34,830 nucleotides of DNA from positions 1 to 34,830 of the IMG/VR virus record IMGVR_UViG_3300005663_000135; one strand, given 5' to 3'. The first letter of the stretch is position 1. Every line of letters begins with the position of its first letter. The translations under genes were made by a program, and so were the position numbers. Positions 17,270-24,562 of the stretch are shown piece after piece. Source of the DNA: a virus. The notes under the pieces were generated by a model. It was given only the letters and a program-made list of their open reading frames with translations, did not search any database and had not been told where the DNA came from.

Positions 17270-17341
17270 ATGAAGTGCTTAAAATGCTCTGAAGAAGCTG
17301 AATGGATATTCGGCGATATCGGCTATTGTCAAGATCATTAG
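17270..17341 (+). CDS. Micro-ORF with CxxC and C-x2-H
   Basis: 23 codons reading MKCLKCSEEAEWIFGDIGY then C-Q-D-H. C-x2-C plus C-x2-H is the complete ligand set of a mini zinc knuckle, which argues against chance. Its start lies inside an 11-codon ORF (17257) that has a strong RBS, so it could be translated by reinitiation or coupling. Too short for routine gene finders; function unknown. Confidence 0.4.
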   Translation: MKCLKCSEEAEWIFGDIGYCQDH

Positions 17342-17354
17342 GAAGAGTACTGCA

Positions 17355-17450
17355 ATGAAGAGTATTGGAAAGCTGTCGATGAAGGGAGAGTTATATGAAT
17401 CTTTTGCTGCTTATCAATATAGTAATAGTAGGGTGGTAAAAGAATCTTAA
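17355..17450 (+). CDS. Small ORF, 31 codons
   Basis: ATG preceded by GGAAGAGTACTGCA. MKSIGKLSMKGELYESF followed by a Tyr/Ser-rich end. Plausible by spacing and RBS only; no motif. Confidence 0.3.
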   Translation: MKSIGKLSMKGELYESFAAYQYSNSRVVKES

Positions 17451-17461
17451 ATGGAAGATGG

Positions 17462-18067
17462 GTGTTGATACTGTTTATTGTTATGGGATCAATAACAGGA
17501 TCAGTATTAGGATTAAGGTGTAGGGATGACAATAAGACGACTGATAGCGTTAATATTATGGGCAGTCCTGATGACAGGATTCGGTTACGTGACAGGATTC
17601 CAAATTACAGAGTTATTTTAACGAATCAGGAGCAGGAGATAGAAGATGCTTGGCTGGTTACGTTTACGTCTGTGGCGACTCCGACATCCGATGTGGAAGA
17701 CATGGTGTTACAGTCATCACCGAATACGTCCTTGCCCCTGCGATCTGGGAATATCGAAAGTTTTGACAGATTACTCGATTCCGTCTTCGGGATATATAGC
17801 TCCAAGGCTTTTTCGATTGCCGACTGTGAACAAGGATATAAACTCTCAGCAGGAATTGATCCTTACGAACTTAATCGAACGGCCATTGGAAGAGCAGGAG
17901 AAGTAAGTCTATGGCAAATACACCCTGTACACTTTATTGAGAATGGTGGGCCGTATGATAAAACTAAATTACAGTCAGATATTGAGTATGCAGCACGATC
18001 AGCGTGGGAATTGTCTGGATTTGGGGCTAACTGGATTAGCCCCTGGCGATACTGCGGTTGGCAGTGA
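17462..18067 (+). CDS. Lysozyme-fold transglycosylase-like protein
   Basis: Up to 201 residues from GTG 17462. Residues 1-18 (VLILFIVMGSITGSVLGL, then Arg-Cys) look like a signal anchor or lipoprotein-like segment. The C-terminal ~100 residues are a transglycosylase-like domain: ADCEQG with the likely catalytic Glu, DPYELNRTAIGRAGE, LWQIHPVHF, AARSAWELS and WRYC. The target would be the glycan of peptidoglycan. The start is uncertain: ATG 17702 (after GGAAG) would give a 121-residue protein without the anchor, and other small ORFs with decent RBSs lie in alternate frames here. It could act in lysis or in DNA entry. Confidence 0.65.
   Translation: MLILFIVMGSITGSVLGLRCRDDNKTTDSVNIMGSPDDRIRLRDRIPNYRVILTNQEQEIEDAWLVTFTSVATPTSDVEDMVLQSSPNTSLPLRSGNIESFDRLLDSVFGIYSSKAFSIADCEQGYKLSAGIDPYELNRTAIGRAGEVSLWQIHPVHFIENGGPYDKTKLQSDIEYAARSAWELSGFGANWISPWRYCGWQ
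17526..17621 (+). CDS. Nested mini membrane protein (alternate frame)
   Basis: 31 codons inside the N-terminal region of the transglycosylase frame but in another frame. MTIRRLIALILWAVLMTGFG is a basic start followed by a textbook transmembrane helix, ending ITELF. AAGGTGTAGGG precedes the ATG. It could be a real small membrane protein, with the transglycosylase then starting downstream, or a chance overlap. Confidence 0.35.
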   Translation: MTIRRLIALILWAVLMTGFGYVTGFQITELF

Positions 18068-18096
18068 AACTAAAGGCCAGAAAACGAAGATATGAG

Positions 18097-18201
18097 TGAT
18101 AAACAATGTTAGCGCGAGAGGCTAGGAACGAAACCGATCTTGGTTTCATTCGGGATACCAACCATACACGGCTACCCTTGAAACCATTGATAAACAATGT
18201 T
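18097..18201 (+). promoter_or_regulatory. Repeat pair and stem upstream of the Xre regulator
   Basis: TGATAAACAATGTT occurs at 18097-18110 and 18188-18201, 91 bp apart. The core AACA-A-TGTT is a small palindrome (AAACAATGTTT in copy 2), as expected for an operator half-site pair. Between them GAAACC-GATCTT-GGTTTC (18130-18147) forms a 6-bp stem. The second copy is 39 nt before the regulator ATG, so autoregulation is plausible. No clear -35/-10 was found in this gap. Confidence 0.45.
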
Positions 18202-18239
18202 TGCGAGCGTGGTTTTGGCCGTGTTCGTCTGGAGAAACC

Positions 18240-18512
18240 ATGAAATCACAACATGCGACAAATGGGACTCCAACTTTCTGCAAAATGACTAATAGACTAC
18301 GAGAATTAAGACTTGCTAAGAAGATGACGCAAGCTACTCTTGCAGAAGAGTTAGACATGCCTAGAGGATCGTATTCTTTGTTAGAGTCAGGTGTAACTCT
18401 ACCTACTGTAGTAGTATTAAAGACTCTTACCAACGCTTTCAACTGTAAAGATATTGAGATATATTCTGGCGTATATTTAGATATTATCAGAATAGAATCT
18501 TCTGATGATTAA
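18240..18512 (+). CDS. Xre-family HTH transcriptional regulator
   Basis: 90 residues from ATG 18240 (GGAG 5 nt upstream); an in-frame ATG at 18285 starts the domain itself. The HTH is MTQATLAEELDMPRGSYSLLE, that is the Q-x3-A...S-x3-E pattern of Cro/cI-like helix-turn-helix proteins. The C-terminal tail is short and acidic, without a dimerisation or protease domain, so it is Cro-like in size. Its target may be the repeats at 18097-18201. There is no integrase or cI partner in the window. Confidence 0.75.
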   Translation: MKSQHATNGTPTFCKMTNRLRELRLAKKMTQATLAEELDMPRGSYSLLESGVTLPTVVVLKTLTNAFNCKDIEIYSGVYLDIIRIESSDD

Positions 18513-18624
18513 GGAATGTCGCCACTGTCTACAGCCTATAGAGCCTATCTTAGTTGAGATGCATAAACCGCCACGAGTAGTTACTGTTAGAGACTATTGC
18601 CAGATGTGTAAGAGGAGAGGGTAG
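18505..18624 (+). CDS. Short zinc-binding protein
   Basis: 39 residues starting in the end of the HTH gene. MIKECRHC...YCQMCKRRG: two C-x2-C pairs about 27 residues apart, the layout of a mini zinc ribbon. No strong RBS; coupling to the HTH stop is likely. Its last codons (AAGAGGAGAGGG) supply the RBS of the next ORF. Confidence 0.5.
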   Translation: MIKECRHCLQPIEPILVEMHKPPRVVTVRDYCQMCKRRG

Positions 18625-18876
18625 TAATGAATACAGAGATTATGATTGAAGGTATAGAGTTTCAGCAGTATATCTATGCTCATCCAGCAATGATTAAATA
18701 CCTCATTCAGATAAACTGGGAGATACTTCAAAAGGAAATGCGAGCATAGTAATGAATACAGAGATTACATTCTCTGGTATTCCATTAAGAACTAAGTTTC
18801 GAATCATGTGGAATATTTTGCGTGGACAAACTCTGGTTATTAATTGGGGTGGAGAGAGTAATGAATACAGAGATTA
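18623..18876 (+). repeat. 20-bp direct repeat at three successive start codons
   Basis: AGTAATGAATACAGAGATTA occurs at 18623-18642, 18748-18767 and 18857-18876, each time placing ATG at base 5 and encoding MNTEI. A partial copy (ATGAATACAGAGAT) is at 21010-21023 within the ORF after the reductase. Spacing is 125 and 109 bp. The flanking coding sequences differ. Confidence 0.85.
18627..18749 (+). CDS. Small ORF of the MNTEI start family, copy 1
   Basis: 40 residues: MNTEIMIEGIEFQQYIYAHP and then a helix ending ILQKEMRA. Strong RBS GGAGAGGG. Its first codons and the four bases before the ATG are identical to two following starts (20-bp repeat AGTAATGAATACAGAGATTA). Function unknown. Confidence 0.5.
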   Translation: MNTEIMIEGIEFQQYIYAHPAMIKYLIQINWEILQKEMRA

Positions 18877-18877
18877 A
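18752..18877 (+). CDS. Small ORF of the MNTEI start family, copy 2
   Basis: 41 residues: MNTEITFSGIPLRTKFRIMW, then ILRGQTLVINWGGESNEYRD. It starts 2 nt after the previous stop and its end overlaps the reductase start. It carries the second copy of the 20-bp start repeat. Upstream AAGGAAATGCGAG is a moderate RBS. Function unknown. Confidence 0.4.
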   Translation: MNTEITFSGIPLRTKFRIMWNILRGQTLVINWGGESNEYRD

Positions 18878-20924
18878 ACAGACAGAAGTCTCTAAAGAAC
18901 TATTCGGACGTAGATATCAGTGGAAAGAAGAAACATATTCAGATATGCTTGCTCGTGTAGCAGGACATATAGCTCTCGCTGAAAAGCCAAAGTATCGTAG
19001 CAAGTTCACAGATGGTATTTATAATCTTATGGCCTCCGGCGACTTCATGTTTAATAGCCCCACTCTTTTTAATGCTGGAACAGGTCAAGGACTACTAAGC
19101 GCCTGCTTCGTGCTTATCGTAGAAGATAGCTTAGTCTCTATAATGGAATGTAACAGACTCGCAGGACTTATAATGAAATTCGGCGGCGGTGTAGGATATG
19201 GCCTAAGTCGAGTAAGAGCTGAAGGTGAACCAATTAAGTCTGTACAGGGCCGAGCGTGTGGCCCTATCGCTCTACTTCCATTTTATAACGAAACTGCTAA
19301 GTTAGTTACCCAAGGCGGAAGACGCTCTGGTGCCCAGATGGGTATATTATCTATAGATCATCCTAACATTAAAGAGTTTATTCACTTTAAAGATGAGCAC
19401 CCTGACGAGCTACATACCTTTAACATATCAGTAGCTATCACTGATGAATTTATGAAACGCTATAAAGCTGGTGATCCTGAAGCTAGAGCTAGAATGCGTG
19501 AGATTGCTGAGTCTTCTCATAAGACAGGTGATCCTGGTGTCTTCTTTATAGATAATGCTAATAAAGATAACCCTACGCCCTGGCTTGGTCGTCTTGAAGC
19601 TACCAATCCATGTGGAGAGGTTCCTCTATATCATGGGGAAGCTTGTAACCTTGGCAGTATAAATCTAGGGCATTATGTTAAAGCTGGCGGCATTGATTAT
19701 TTAGATATGGAGTGGGCTAAACTTAAAGCAGATATTACACTTGCTGTCAAAGCTCTTGATAATGTGATAGATGTTAACGATTTTCCAGATCCTATTATAT
19801 CGAAAGCAGTAGCCCTCACTCGTAAAATAGGTCTTGGCGTGATGGGCTACGCTGACGCTTTAGCTATTATGGGTATAGAGTATGATTCACAAAGAGCTGT
19901 TGATTGGGGATCAAAAATCAGTCTGTTTATTCAAGATGTTGCTGATAAGGCTAGCTATGATTTAGCAATAGAAAAAGGTATCGCGCCAGCCTTTAAAAAC
20001 TCTCCAGATAAGAATATTCCTATGCGGAGAAATACTACCCGTACCTGTATTGCGCCTACTGGTTCTATATCACAGCTAGTAGGATGTTCGTCAGGTATTG
20101 AACCTTTTTATGAACTGGAATATACTCGTACTATGTATGATAAGGGAATACCTGTTGAGCTTCATGTCAGAGAGCCTGTTCTAGACCTTCTGCAAGAACA
20201 TGGTTTAAATCTACCTAAAACAGCACATGAGGTTTCTCCTAAGTGGCACATTGCACATCAAGCCGCGTGGCAATCTAATGTCAATCTAGCCGTAAGCAAG
20301 ACTATCAACCTACCAGAGACAGCCACGGTCAAGGAAATCGAAGCTAGTTTTGTGCATATGTGGGAATTAGGTTGCAAAGGTGGAACATGCTATCGAGATA
20401 AAAGTCGAGATGTCCAGGTTCTTAGTAAGAATAGACAAGTTGTAAAGGGTCAAGTAGCAAATAACAGGAGGTTACGCCTACCGGACGAGAGAAAGGCGAT
20501 AATCCATAAATTCAGAGTGGGAGAACAAGAAGGATATATTGCTGCTGGAATGTATGATGATGGCACACTAGGAGAAGTGTTTATTAAGATGGCGAAGGAA
20601 GGTTCTACTTTACAGGGCTTGTCTGATGCACTAGGCATTTCAACATCACTGCTCTTACAAAATCAGGTTCCTATTGGCAGTATAGCTCCCAAGTATATAG
20701 GAAGTCGGTTTGAACCCGCTGGTATGACTGACAATCCAGATATACCTATCACTACATCTTTAATTGACTATATCTTTAGATGGTTGTATATGAAGTTTGG
20801 AAACGGTGATAAGATGCAGATAGTAGCAGGTTTATTCTGCCCAGATTGCAATAGTGAATTGATATATCAAGAAGGCTGTCTGAAGTGCAGAAATAAGGCT
20901 TGTGGCTATGAAAAGTGTGGCTAG
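18861..20924 (+). CDS. nrdJ: Class II (B12-dependent) ribonucleotide reductase
   Basis: 687 residues from ATG 18861 (RBS GGAGAG). It reduces ribonucleotides to deoxyribonucleotides using adenosylcobalamin. Visible: FNSPTLFNAG (about 64-73), SACFV with the first redox cysteine (C82), the GGGVGYG loop (108-114), GGRRSGAQMG, NPCGE (249-253) with the thiyl-radical cysteine C251 and catalytic Asn/Glu, ACNLGSIN with C262, APTGSIS, and GGTCYRD. The C terminus has a TSCPD-like region and a four-cysteine zinc ribbon (CPDC...CLKC). No NrdB-like subunit or activase is nearby, consistent with class II. No intein or intron interrupts it. Confidence 0.92.
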   Translation: MNTEIKQTEVSKELFGRRYQWKEETYSDMLARVAGHIALAEKPKYRSKFTDGIYNLMASGDFMFNSPTLFNAGTGQGLLSACFVLIVEDSLVSIMECNRLAGLIMKFGGGVGYGLSRVRAEGEPIKSVQGRACGPIALLPFYNETAKLVTQGGRRSGAQMGILSIDHPNIKEFIHFKDEHPDELHTFNISVAITDEFMKRYKAGDPEARARMREIAESSHKTGDPGVFFIDNANKDNPTPWLGRLEATNPCGEVPLYHGEACNLGSINLGHYVKAGGIDYLDMEWAKLKADITLAVKALDNVIDVNDFPDPIISKAVALTRKIGLGVMGYADALAIMGIEYDSQRAVDWGSKISLFIQDVADKASYDLAIEKGIAPAFKNSPDKNIPMRRNTTRTCIAPTGSISQLVGCSSGIEPFYELEYTRTMYDKGIPVELHVREPVLDLLQEHGLNLPKTAHEVSPKWHIAHQAAWQSNVNLAVSKTINLPETATVKEIEASFVHMWELGCKGGTCYRDKSRDVQVLSKNRQVVKGQVANNRRLRLPDERKAIIHKFRVGEQEGYIAAGMYDDGTLGEVFIKMAKEGSTLQGLSDALGISTSLLLQNQVPIGSIAPKYIGSRFEPAGMTDNPDIPITTSLIDYIFRWLYMKFGNGDKMQIVAGLFCPDCNSELIYQEGCLKCRNKACGYEKCG

Positions 20925-21084
20925 TGAGAGTGATAAAGATAAAACCCTGTCTCTGTTAAGAGCCTATCTGCTGAATATGCAAACGCAGATATTAACCTTT
21001 AGTGATAAAATGAATACAGAGATCAATGGATTAGTATTCGAGATAGACAAAGTAATACCAAGAAAGGCGGAACAGGAGCAATAG
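20902..21084 (+). CDS. Small helical protein after the reductase
   Basis: 60 residues from GTG 20902 (MAMKSVASESDKDK...); GTG 20917 is an alternative. It overlaps the end of the reductase gene. A helix KTLSLLRAYLLNMQTQILTF is followed by KMNTEINGLVFEID, the fourth occurrence of the MNTEI string in this region, here in-frame and internal. It could assist the reductase; function unknown. Confidence 0.45.
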   Translation: MAMKSVASESDKDKTLSLLRAYLLNMQTQILTFSDKMNTEINGLVFEIDKVIPRKAEQEQ

Positions 21085-21092
21085 ATTAACAC

Positions 21093-21210
21093 CTCTATAC
21101 GGAGCAGGCTTACTGTGATTGGCCGCTGTGATGTTCATTGCTGCACCCCCGCTAATATGAATATAATAGGTAAGGTTACAGGGAAAAAGGAGAGCCTGCT
21201 CCGTATAGAG
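21093..21210 (+). repeat. 18-bp perfect inverted repeat enclosing 82 nt
   Basis: CTCTATACGGAGCAGGCT (21093-21110) is exactly the reverse complement of 21193-21210. The interior (21111-21192) includes GTG 21115 followed by an open frame that runs through the second arm into the zinc-finger gene. As RNA it would close a 118-nt hairpin directly after the reductase operon. There is no U-tract after it, so it is not a standard terminator. The second arm ends 12 nt before the AAGGAGG of the next gene. Confidence 0.8.
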
Positions 21211-21237
21211 CTGTTAAGTAAAAAGGAGGAAGAAGAT

Positions 21238-21471
21238 ATGTCCAGAATGGTGGATCGCGTAATGGGAGTTCGATGTAAAGGATGCGGTAAGCGTAAGCCT
21301 CTTAGCCAATTTGTCGGTTGTGCTAAATGTGGTGAAGCTTATTGCAGCGTTTGTACTGCTGGAGGGCCAAACTCTAGAATTTGTTCTCCTTGTGAGGACA
21401 AGATACATAATCCTACCATTTCTATCACTCACGGAGAGGCCGAAGGTGGTCGGCGGCAGGAGGCTAATTAA
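21238..21471 (+). CDS. Eight-cysteine zinc-finger protein
   Basis: 77 residues from ATG 21238 (AAGGAGG 8 nt upstream). The same frame is open from GTG 21115 through the inverted repeat, but without a comparable RBS. Cysteines come in four C-x2-C pairs: CKGC, CAKC, CSVC and CSPC, a RING/FYVE-like two-zinc layout. The C-terminal tail is polar. The stop overlaps the endolysin ATG (TAATG). Function unknown; may mediate protein or nucleic-acid contacts. Confidence 0.65.
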   Translation: MSRMVDRVMGVRCKGCGKRKPLSQFVGCAKCGEAYCSVCTAGGPNSRICSPCEDKIHNPTISITHGEAEGGRRQEAN

Positions 21472-22682
21472 TGGCTGAGACGTGGCTGAAGTCCTGCATA
21501 AAGGTTCCGTATCCTAATCCTTTAAGTCGTCTTGATCAGTATGGCTCTGGTGTTCCTAACGGCAGCAATCCATACGGTAACTCTATGCAGTTCATCGTTA
21601 ATCACGTCGTTGCTGGAATGTTCTCTAGTGGCAATCAGCCTCATAATGTAATGTCATCCAGGGGTAACTCTTGGCCTATTACTCTCTTTAGAAGTGGTAG
21701 AGCTGAACAGCACTTTCCATTAGAAGCGATGTGTTGGCACGCTGGAGCGAAGGCTAACTATAGAGGTATCGGCATCGAATGGGAAGGTGACACTAATCAT
21801 TCAGGCCCTACTGCTGCACAAAAAGCTAAAGGCATTGAAGTAGAGTCTGAGATTGCTCGATTCCGAGGTTGGGCTAGCGTCAAGAAAGGTGTGACTGGAT
21901 TCGAGCACAATTACTTCATGAACACTGGCTGCCCTGGCTTTCCTATACCTTGGTCTGCACTTGAAACAGGAACTAAAGTCCAAACATCTCCTGGTATCTG
22001 GCCTGATGTTAAACCAGTTAGTGCAGAAGTAACTCTATACAAAGATACTAACCTTGTACAGCTACCAAGTATGATCTTTGTCAAGAAATTAGTGAAGGGA
22101 ACTAAACTGCTTGTCAGTGGCCTTTGGAAAGATTCTCACTATCTGACAAAATATTCTTTCGATAAGAGAATTTCTAATGGCTTTGCTAAGAGTGCAACTA
22201 TTCCGCCTGCTCCACCACCACCGCTTCCTCCACCGTCATTTTGGGATGACGTAAAGCAAATTAGTCAGTCTGTGACTCTATATAAGGACACTAACCTTGT
22301 TGCACTACCTGGAGCAATTACAGTTATAAAGAAGCTAGTTAAAGGTACAAAGCTGGCTGTTAAGGGAGTATGGAACAACACATATTATCTTACTGTATAC
22401 TCATTCGATAAGAAGATTCAAAACGGATTCGCTGTCTCTGCTACAATTCCTCCTCCCTTACCGGAGCCTATACCAGAGCCTGATTGTTCTGCACAAGAAG
22501 CAGAGATAGTTCTATTAGAACAGAGGATAGTTGAGTTAGATAAGGCAAATACTGATCTTACCCTGACACTTAAAGAGGCAGAGCGTGATACTGCAGCTCA
22601 AATTATGGAGGTTAATAGGCTTGAACTTGAAGCCGTAGAGGTTAAAAAAGCAATAAAATTCCTAATTGACTACTCTAGTTAG
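21471..22682 (+). CDS. Endolysin: N-acetylmuramoyl-L-alanine amidase with wall-binding repeats
   Basis: 403 residues. Residues 1-165 are an amidase_2/PGRP domain that cuts the bond between MurNAc and the stem peptide; expected zinc ligands are H45 (FIVNHVV), H146 (FEHNYF) and C154 (NTGCPG), with the H146/C154 spacing as in T7 lysozyme. Two repeats follow (about 177-250 and 263-335), each with VTLYKDTNLV, KLVKGTKL and YSFDK, probably cell-wall binding. Proline-rich linkers separate them. Residues about 345-395 are coiled coil, unusual for an endolysin and suggesting oligomerisation. The holin follows. Confidence 0.88.
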   Translation: MAETWLKSCIKVPYPNPLSRLDQYGSGVPNGSNPYGNSMQFIVNHVVAGMFSSGNQPHNVMSSRGNSWPITLFRSGRAEQHFPLEAMCWHAGAKANYRGIGIEWEGDTNHSGPTAAQKAKGIEVESEIARFRGWASVKKGVTGFEHNYFMNTGCPGFPIPWSALETGTKVQTSPGIWPDVKPVSAEVTLYKDTNLVQLPSMIFVKKLVKGTKLLVSGLWKDSHYLTKYSFDKRISNGFAKSATIPPAPPPPLPPPSFWDDVKQISQSVTLYKDTNLVALPGAITVIKKLVKGTKLAVKGVWNNTYYLTVYSFDKKIQNGFAVSATIPPPLPEPIPEPDCSAQEAEIVLLEQRIVELDKANTDLTLTLKEAERDTAAQIMEVNRLELEAVEVKKAIKFLIDYSS

Positions 22683-22696
22683 TACAGGAGGTTATT

Positions 22697-22963
22697 ATGG
22701 CTCCAGAATTTGACGAAAAAACGTTCTACGAAGGTACTCCTAAGCGTTTGTCTCTTACGGGTTCTACAGGAACTAATATCTTGCAGGACGGAGGTATACG
22801 TGCTGCTTTTCTAGCTATACCCTCTGGTATTCTATTCTTTCTCCAAATAGAATACGAGATTCTGTCTACAAATGGATATGCTGCCTTAGTAAGTCTTATG
22901 GTTCCAGCAGGTGTCCTAACCTGGGCTTTCTTTGATAAATTTGTAAGGTTTAATAATTCATAA
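22697..22963 (+). CDS. Holin-like membrane protein
   Basis: 88 residues: polar N terminus, then two hydrophobic helices (AAFLAIPSGILFFLQI and ALVSLMVPAGVLTWAFF) joined by a short loop, and a short charged tail. RBS ACAGGAGG. Two membrane spans, small size and position right after the endolysin support a holin. Confidence 0.7.
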   Translation: MAPEFDEKTFYEGTPKRLSLTGSTGTNILQDGGIRAAFLAIPSGILFFLQIEYEILSTNGYAALVSLMVPAGVLTWAFFDKFVRFNNS

Positions 22964-22995
22964 TGGGCAGCGCAGCCCATGCCATAATTCATGGC
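22963..22995 (+). other. Start-codon hairpin and second hairpin
   Basis: ATGGGC (22963-22968) and GCCCAT (22975-22980) form a perfect 6-bp stem that contains the start codon of the HTH gene; directly after it GCCAT-AATTC-ATGGC (22981-22995) forms another. As mRNA this would hide the ATG, so translation probably depends on ribosomes arriving from the holin gene (TAATG). Confidence 0.5.
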
Positions 22996-23265
22996 GAAGA
23001 CCTAAGAATCACCATAGTATCTTGTGGTCATAATTTAGGATGTGGCTGCGCGGGTATATCTGACTGCTGCTTTACTTGTCCTCTAATAATTTGCCGATTT
23101 GATAAAAAGGGTGGAGTAAGAGAAATACGGAATACGTCTCGGAATCAGGAGATAGTCAGAATGAGGAGACTAGGGAAAACAGTAAATGAAATAAGTAGCC
23201 ACTTTGAATTAAGTAAAACCGCGATATCAAGGATTCTGAGAAAGAATAATGGGCGACTGGACTAA
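22963..23265 (+). CDS. Cysteine-rich helix-turn-helix protein
   Basis: 100 residues. The N-terminal half has clustered cysteines (CGHNLGCGC, then CCFTC and IIC), likely a metal-binding module. The C-terminal part, RMRRLGKTVNEISSHFELSK followed by TAISRILRKN, is a helix-turn-helix of the HTH_23/Hin-resolvase kind. No recombinase catalytic domain. Start in TAATG overlap with the holin gene; the end overlaps the methyltransferase by 17 bases. Possibly a late or lysis-region regulator. Confidence 0.6.
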   Translation: MGSAAHAIIHGEDLRITIVSCGHNLGCGCAGISDCCFTCPLIICRFDKKGGVREIRNTSRNQEIVRMRRLGKTVNEISSHFELSKTAISRILRKNNGRLD

Positions 23266-24352
23266 TTCAGATGGTAGAGTTAGACTTCTGCATGGTGACT
23301 GTATGCAGCGTATGGAAGAACTACCGTCTAATTCTATTGATGCTATAGTAACTGATCCGCCATATGGTCTTGGCTTCATGAGCAAAGAATGGGACGATAT
23401 ATCTAAGATTAAACTGTTTCATCACAAGTGGGCTGTTCCTGCTCTGCGAGTCCTGAAACCTGGAGGTCATATACTGTCCTGTGGTGGTACAAGAACTTAT
23501 CACAGAATGGTTGTAGCTCTTGAAGATGTAGGGTTTGAGATACGTGACTGTATTCTCTGGCTCTACGGCTCTGGCTTTCCCAAGAGTCAGGATATAGCTA
23601 AAGCCATAGACAAGAAGCTTGGAGTTAAATCTGAAGTAATAGGTACTCAAACTCTTCCAGACCATAGAGGAGATAATTTTAAACAGGGTAAGAGAGACTA
23701 TACACCTATAGAACACGAGATTACTAAAGCTACTAGCGATGAGGCTAAGAAGTGGGAGGGTTGGGGAACAGCTCTTAAGCCAGCAGTAGAGCCTGTCTGT
23801 CTAGCACGAAAACCCTTGAAAGAGAAGACTGTAGCCAGTAATGTAATGCATCATGGTACAGGTGGGTTAAACATAGATGCTAGTAGAATAGGTGAAGAAG
23901 ATAATGGTCGTTATCCTTCTAATGTTATCCTAGACGAAGAAGCTGCTGCGCTGCTAGATAATCAAGCCGATCCTACACAATCCAGACGTGATGTATTAAC
24001 CAGTAAGCCTGGACAGATATATGGAGGCGGTGATGGTTTACCAAGCTTCACTGGTCTTTACGGCTTTGATGATTCTGGTGGCCCTTCCAGATTCTTCTAT
24101 ACGGCTAAGGCGTCTAAAGCTGAACGTAAAGGTTCTAATCATCCCACGATAAAACCGCTAGACTTAATGAAGTATCTAGTAAGATTAATAACGCCTCCAG
24201 GTGGCACAGTCCTTGATCCCTTTGCAGGTTCTGGAACGACCCTTGAAGCAGCATACCAATTAGGATTTAATGCTATAGGCATAGAAATGGATATAGAGAA
24301 TCTGACAACGATTATACGCAGACACGAGCAGATGGCAATGAGGTTAGAATAA
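23249..24352 (+). CDS. Beta-class DNA methyltransferase (N6-adenine or N4-cytosine)
   Basis: 367 residues. Catalytic motif IV TDPPYG at residues 35-40, then VLKPGG, a long middle region as target-recognition domain (about 120-300), and the AdoMet motif DPFAGSGTT at 323-331 near the C terminus. This order is the beta class. It transfers methyl from S-adenosylmethionine to DNA, probably protecting phage DNA from restriction. No restriction enzyme is adjacent. The target sequence cannot be read from the protein. Confidence 0.88.
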   Translation: MGDWTNSDGRVRLLHGDCMQRMEELPSNSIDAIVTDPPYGLGFMSKEWDDISKIKLFHHKWAVPALRVLKPGGHILSCGGTRTYHRMVVALEDVGFEIRDCILWLYGSGFPKSQDIAKAIDKKLGVKSEVIGTQTLPDHRGDNFKQGKRDYTPIEHEITKATSDEAKKWEGWGTALKPAVEPVCLARKPLKEKTVASNVMHHGTGGLNIDASRIGEEDNGRYPSNVILDEEAAALLDNQADPTQSRRDVLTSKPGQIYGGGDGLPSFTGLYGFDDSGGPSRFFYTAKASKAERKGSNHPTIKPLDLMKYLVRLITPPGGTVLDPFAGSGTTLEAAYQLGFNAIGIEMDIENLTTIIRRHEQMAMRLE

Positions 24353-24543
24353 TGCCCATAGACGAAATTGCGGCATTTAAAGAGTGGAAGCAGGACAAAG
24401 GAAATATAACGCTGCAAGAAGCCGTAGACTCTTTTGAAGATGGACAAACCGTAGATGCCTATACAGCTGCTGCAGTTTTGGTGCTGACACAGTTAATCGG
24501 TCAACTCCCTCCAGATACACAATTGCGAGAGATAACAGTATAG
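24352..24543 (+). CDS. Small acidic protein
   Basis: 63 residues starting in the TAATG overlap after the methyltransferase. Two helices (EIAAFKEWKQDKGN, VDAYTAAAVLVLTQLIGQL). No motif; function unknown. The tight overlap suggests co-expression with the methyltransferase. Confidence 0.55.
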   Translation: MPIDEIAAFKEWKQDKGNITLQEAVDSFEDGQTVDAYTAAAVLVLTQLIGQLPPDTQLREITV

Positions 24544-24562
24544 GAGTAAGAAAGGAAAAGCT

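Noticed and set aside
17646-17906. 86-residue Arg/Trp-rich ORF overlapping the transglycosylase
   Set aside because: It has a good RBS, but the overlapping frame encodes a recognisable enzyme domain and this frame looks like its shadow. Kept only as part of a finding.
21115-21237. N-terminal extension of the zinc-finger protein from GTG 21115
   Set aside because: The frame is open and contains CDVHCC, but there is no RBS, it runs through the inverted repeat arm, and a strong AAGGAGG precedes ATG 21238.
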